Assembly (NCBI GenBank): GCA_026396975.1
Contig: JAPLVT010000071.1
Span: 1 to 5,921, forward strand
Length of the DNA stretch: 5,921 nucleotides
Origin: Candidatus Iainarchaeum sp.
Lineage (GTDB): Archaea; Iainarchaeota; Iainarchaeia; Iainarchaeales; GCA-2688035
Direction of reading: 5' to 3'
Shown here one piece after another: positions 5,628-5,921 of this stretch (position 1 is its first letter; the number at the start of each line of letters is the position of its first letter). Below the pieces are notes generated by a model that searched no databases, was not told where the DNA came from, and saw only the letters and a list, made by a program, of their open reading frames with translations. Position numbers and translations under genes: made by a program.

Positions 5628-5781
5628 GGGGATGTAGTCTAGCCTGGTCCAGGATTCCAGCTTCGGGAAACTTTTTCTTTTAGAAAAAGAAAAAGTTTAT
5701 TAAAAGAAAATCGGCGCAAAATAACTTGCGCGGAAAAGTTCGGACGAGTTGGCGACGGGGGTTCAAATCCTCCCATCCCCA
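5628..5781 (+). tRNA. tRNA-Pro(CGG), interrupted by a 79-nt intron at 37/38
   Basis: Exons 5628-5667 and 5747-5781 give a 75-nt mature tRNA. The acceptor stem GGGGATG pairs perfectly with CATCCCC (5774-5780), with discriminator A5781 and no encoded CCA. The D arm is GTCT / GGAT with A14, G18G19 and A21 conserved. The anticodon stem is CCAGC (5657-5661) with GTTGG (5748-5752). The spliced loop is TTCGGGA, giving anticodon CGG (5664-5666) and the G37 typical of proline tRNAs. The variable loop is CGAC. The T arm is GGGGG-TTCAAAT-CCTCC. The D stem has two G-U pairs and the anticodon and T stems one each. The identity depends on the intron boundaries, which the splice motif fixes well. It reads proline CCG codons. 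Confidence 0.92.
5668..5746 (+). other. Archaeal tRNA intron with bulge-helix-bulge motif
   Basis: The 5' strand reads exon stem CCAGC, TTCG, 3-nt bulge GGA (5666-5668), then AACTTTT. The 3' strand reads AAAAGTT (5734-5740), CGGA, 3-nt bulge CGA (5745-5747), then exon stem GTTGG. TTCG pairs with CGGA (one U-G) to form the 4-bp central helix, and AACTTTT pairs perfectly with AAAAGTT. Cutting after the second base of each bulge, as archaeal splicing endonuclease does, removes 5668-5746 and leaves a 7-nt loop. Internal hairpins occur at 5668-5698 (14 bp, loop AGA) and 5714-5731 (GCGCAA / TTGCGC). The intron is far too short for a homing endonuclease. Confidence 0.88.
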
Positions 5782-5785
5782 AACC

Positions 5786-5790
5786 TTTTT
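5786..5790 (+). terminator. T5 tract after the tRNA
   Basis: TTTTT begins 4 nt after the discriminator base, a normal position and composition for an archaeal tRNA terminator. Confidence 0.5.
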
Positions 5791-5828
5791 AAACAAGTAA
5801 GCGTTTATTCTTTCAATCCTTGTTTTTG

Positions 5829-5921
5829 GTGGGGAGTTTGCAGGGAGAAGAGATTCTTGGAAAGATTATCGCTACTTCTGGCGACGAGTTTTACACTCCG
5901 ATGCCCAAGGACTACAAGCCG
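5829..5921 (+). CDS. Start of an unrecognised protein (partial, cut by right edge)
   Basis: An open frame runs from after a stop at 5790-5792 to the window edge. With GTG 5829 as start it encodes 31 residues beginning MGSLQGEEILGKIIATSGDE. Codon choice looks like the other genes (many GGC, GAC, AAG, CCG), which supports real coding. Alternative starts are TTG 5826, TTG 5838 and ATG 5901. TATA-like patches lie at 5786-5794 and 5804-5809, so no start is decisive. No motif in the visible part allows a family assignment. It follows the tRNA on the same strand. Confidence 0.45.
   Translation, partial: MGSLQGEEILGKIIATSGDEFYTPMPKDYKP

Noticed and set aside
5628..5667. Reading the 5' tRNA half as a degenerate tRNA fragment or integration-site remnant
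   Set aside because: A matching 3' half with perfect acceptor pairing and a complete bulge-helix-bulge motif follows, so this is an intact intron-containing gene rather than an attachment-site scar.
1..5921. CRISPR array, transposase, insertion-sequence ends or phage genes
   Set aside because: No regularly spaced direct repeats, transposase/integrase motifs or target-site duplications were seen. The repeats present are short inverted repeats in intergenic DNA and the tRNA intron.

Overview
The window reads as archaeal, probably a DPANN-type or other small archaeal genome; the lineage itself is inference. Three things support this. A proline tRNA is interrupted at position 37/38 by an intron with a textbook bulge-helix-bulge splice motif. 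Promoters are TATA-like AT islands about 26-32 bp before start codons that lack Shine-Dalgarno sequences, which suggests leaderless mRNAs. One gene belongs to an archaeal-type family of SbcD-related phosphoesterases. Coding DNA is fairly GC-rich and most genes face a neighbour across a short AT-rich gap.

Layout. (1) 1-1433, minus strand, cut by the left edge: one continuous reading frame joining a PfkB/ribokinase-fold sugar kinase to a NagB-type glucosamine-6-phosphate deaminase. (2) 1434-1689: a divergent intergenic region holding two near-identical AT boxes and a 52-bp nested inverted repeat. (3) 1690-3500, plus strand: a PIG-L/LmbE-family N-deacetylase overlapping by 13 bp a GT4 glycosyltransferase. 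(4) 3590-4738, minus strand, convergent with the glycosyltransferase: a compact (alpha/alpha)6-barrel glycosidase of the debranching-enzyme/GH100-like type. (5) 4739-4797: a 59-bp divergent promoter region in which one palindromic TTTAAA box appears to serve both directions. (6) 4798-5538, plus: a metallophosphoesterase of the COG1407/TIGR00024 type. (7) 5628-5781, plus: tRNA-Pro(CGG) with a 79-nt intron. (8) From about 5829 to the right edge: the start of an unrecognised plus-strand gene.

How the genes fit together (inference). Deacetylase, sugar kinase and GlcN6P deaminase form a plausible three-step route GlcNAc -> GlcN -> GlcN6P -> fructose 6-phosphate + NH3, with the last two steps on one polypeptide. 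The glycosyltransferase and the glycosidase could make and break a glycan or small glycoside, so 1-4738 looks like an amino-sugar and glycan island. The kinase-deaminase fusion is the most notable item. The nested dyad beside it and the tRNA intron, whose first 31 nt can fold into a hairpin that competes with the splice motif, also deserve a second look.
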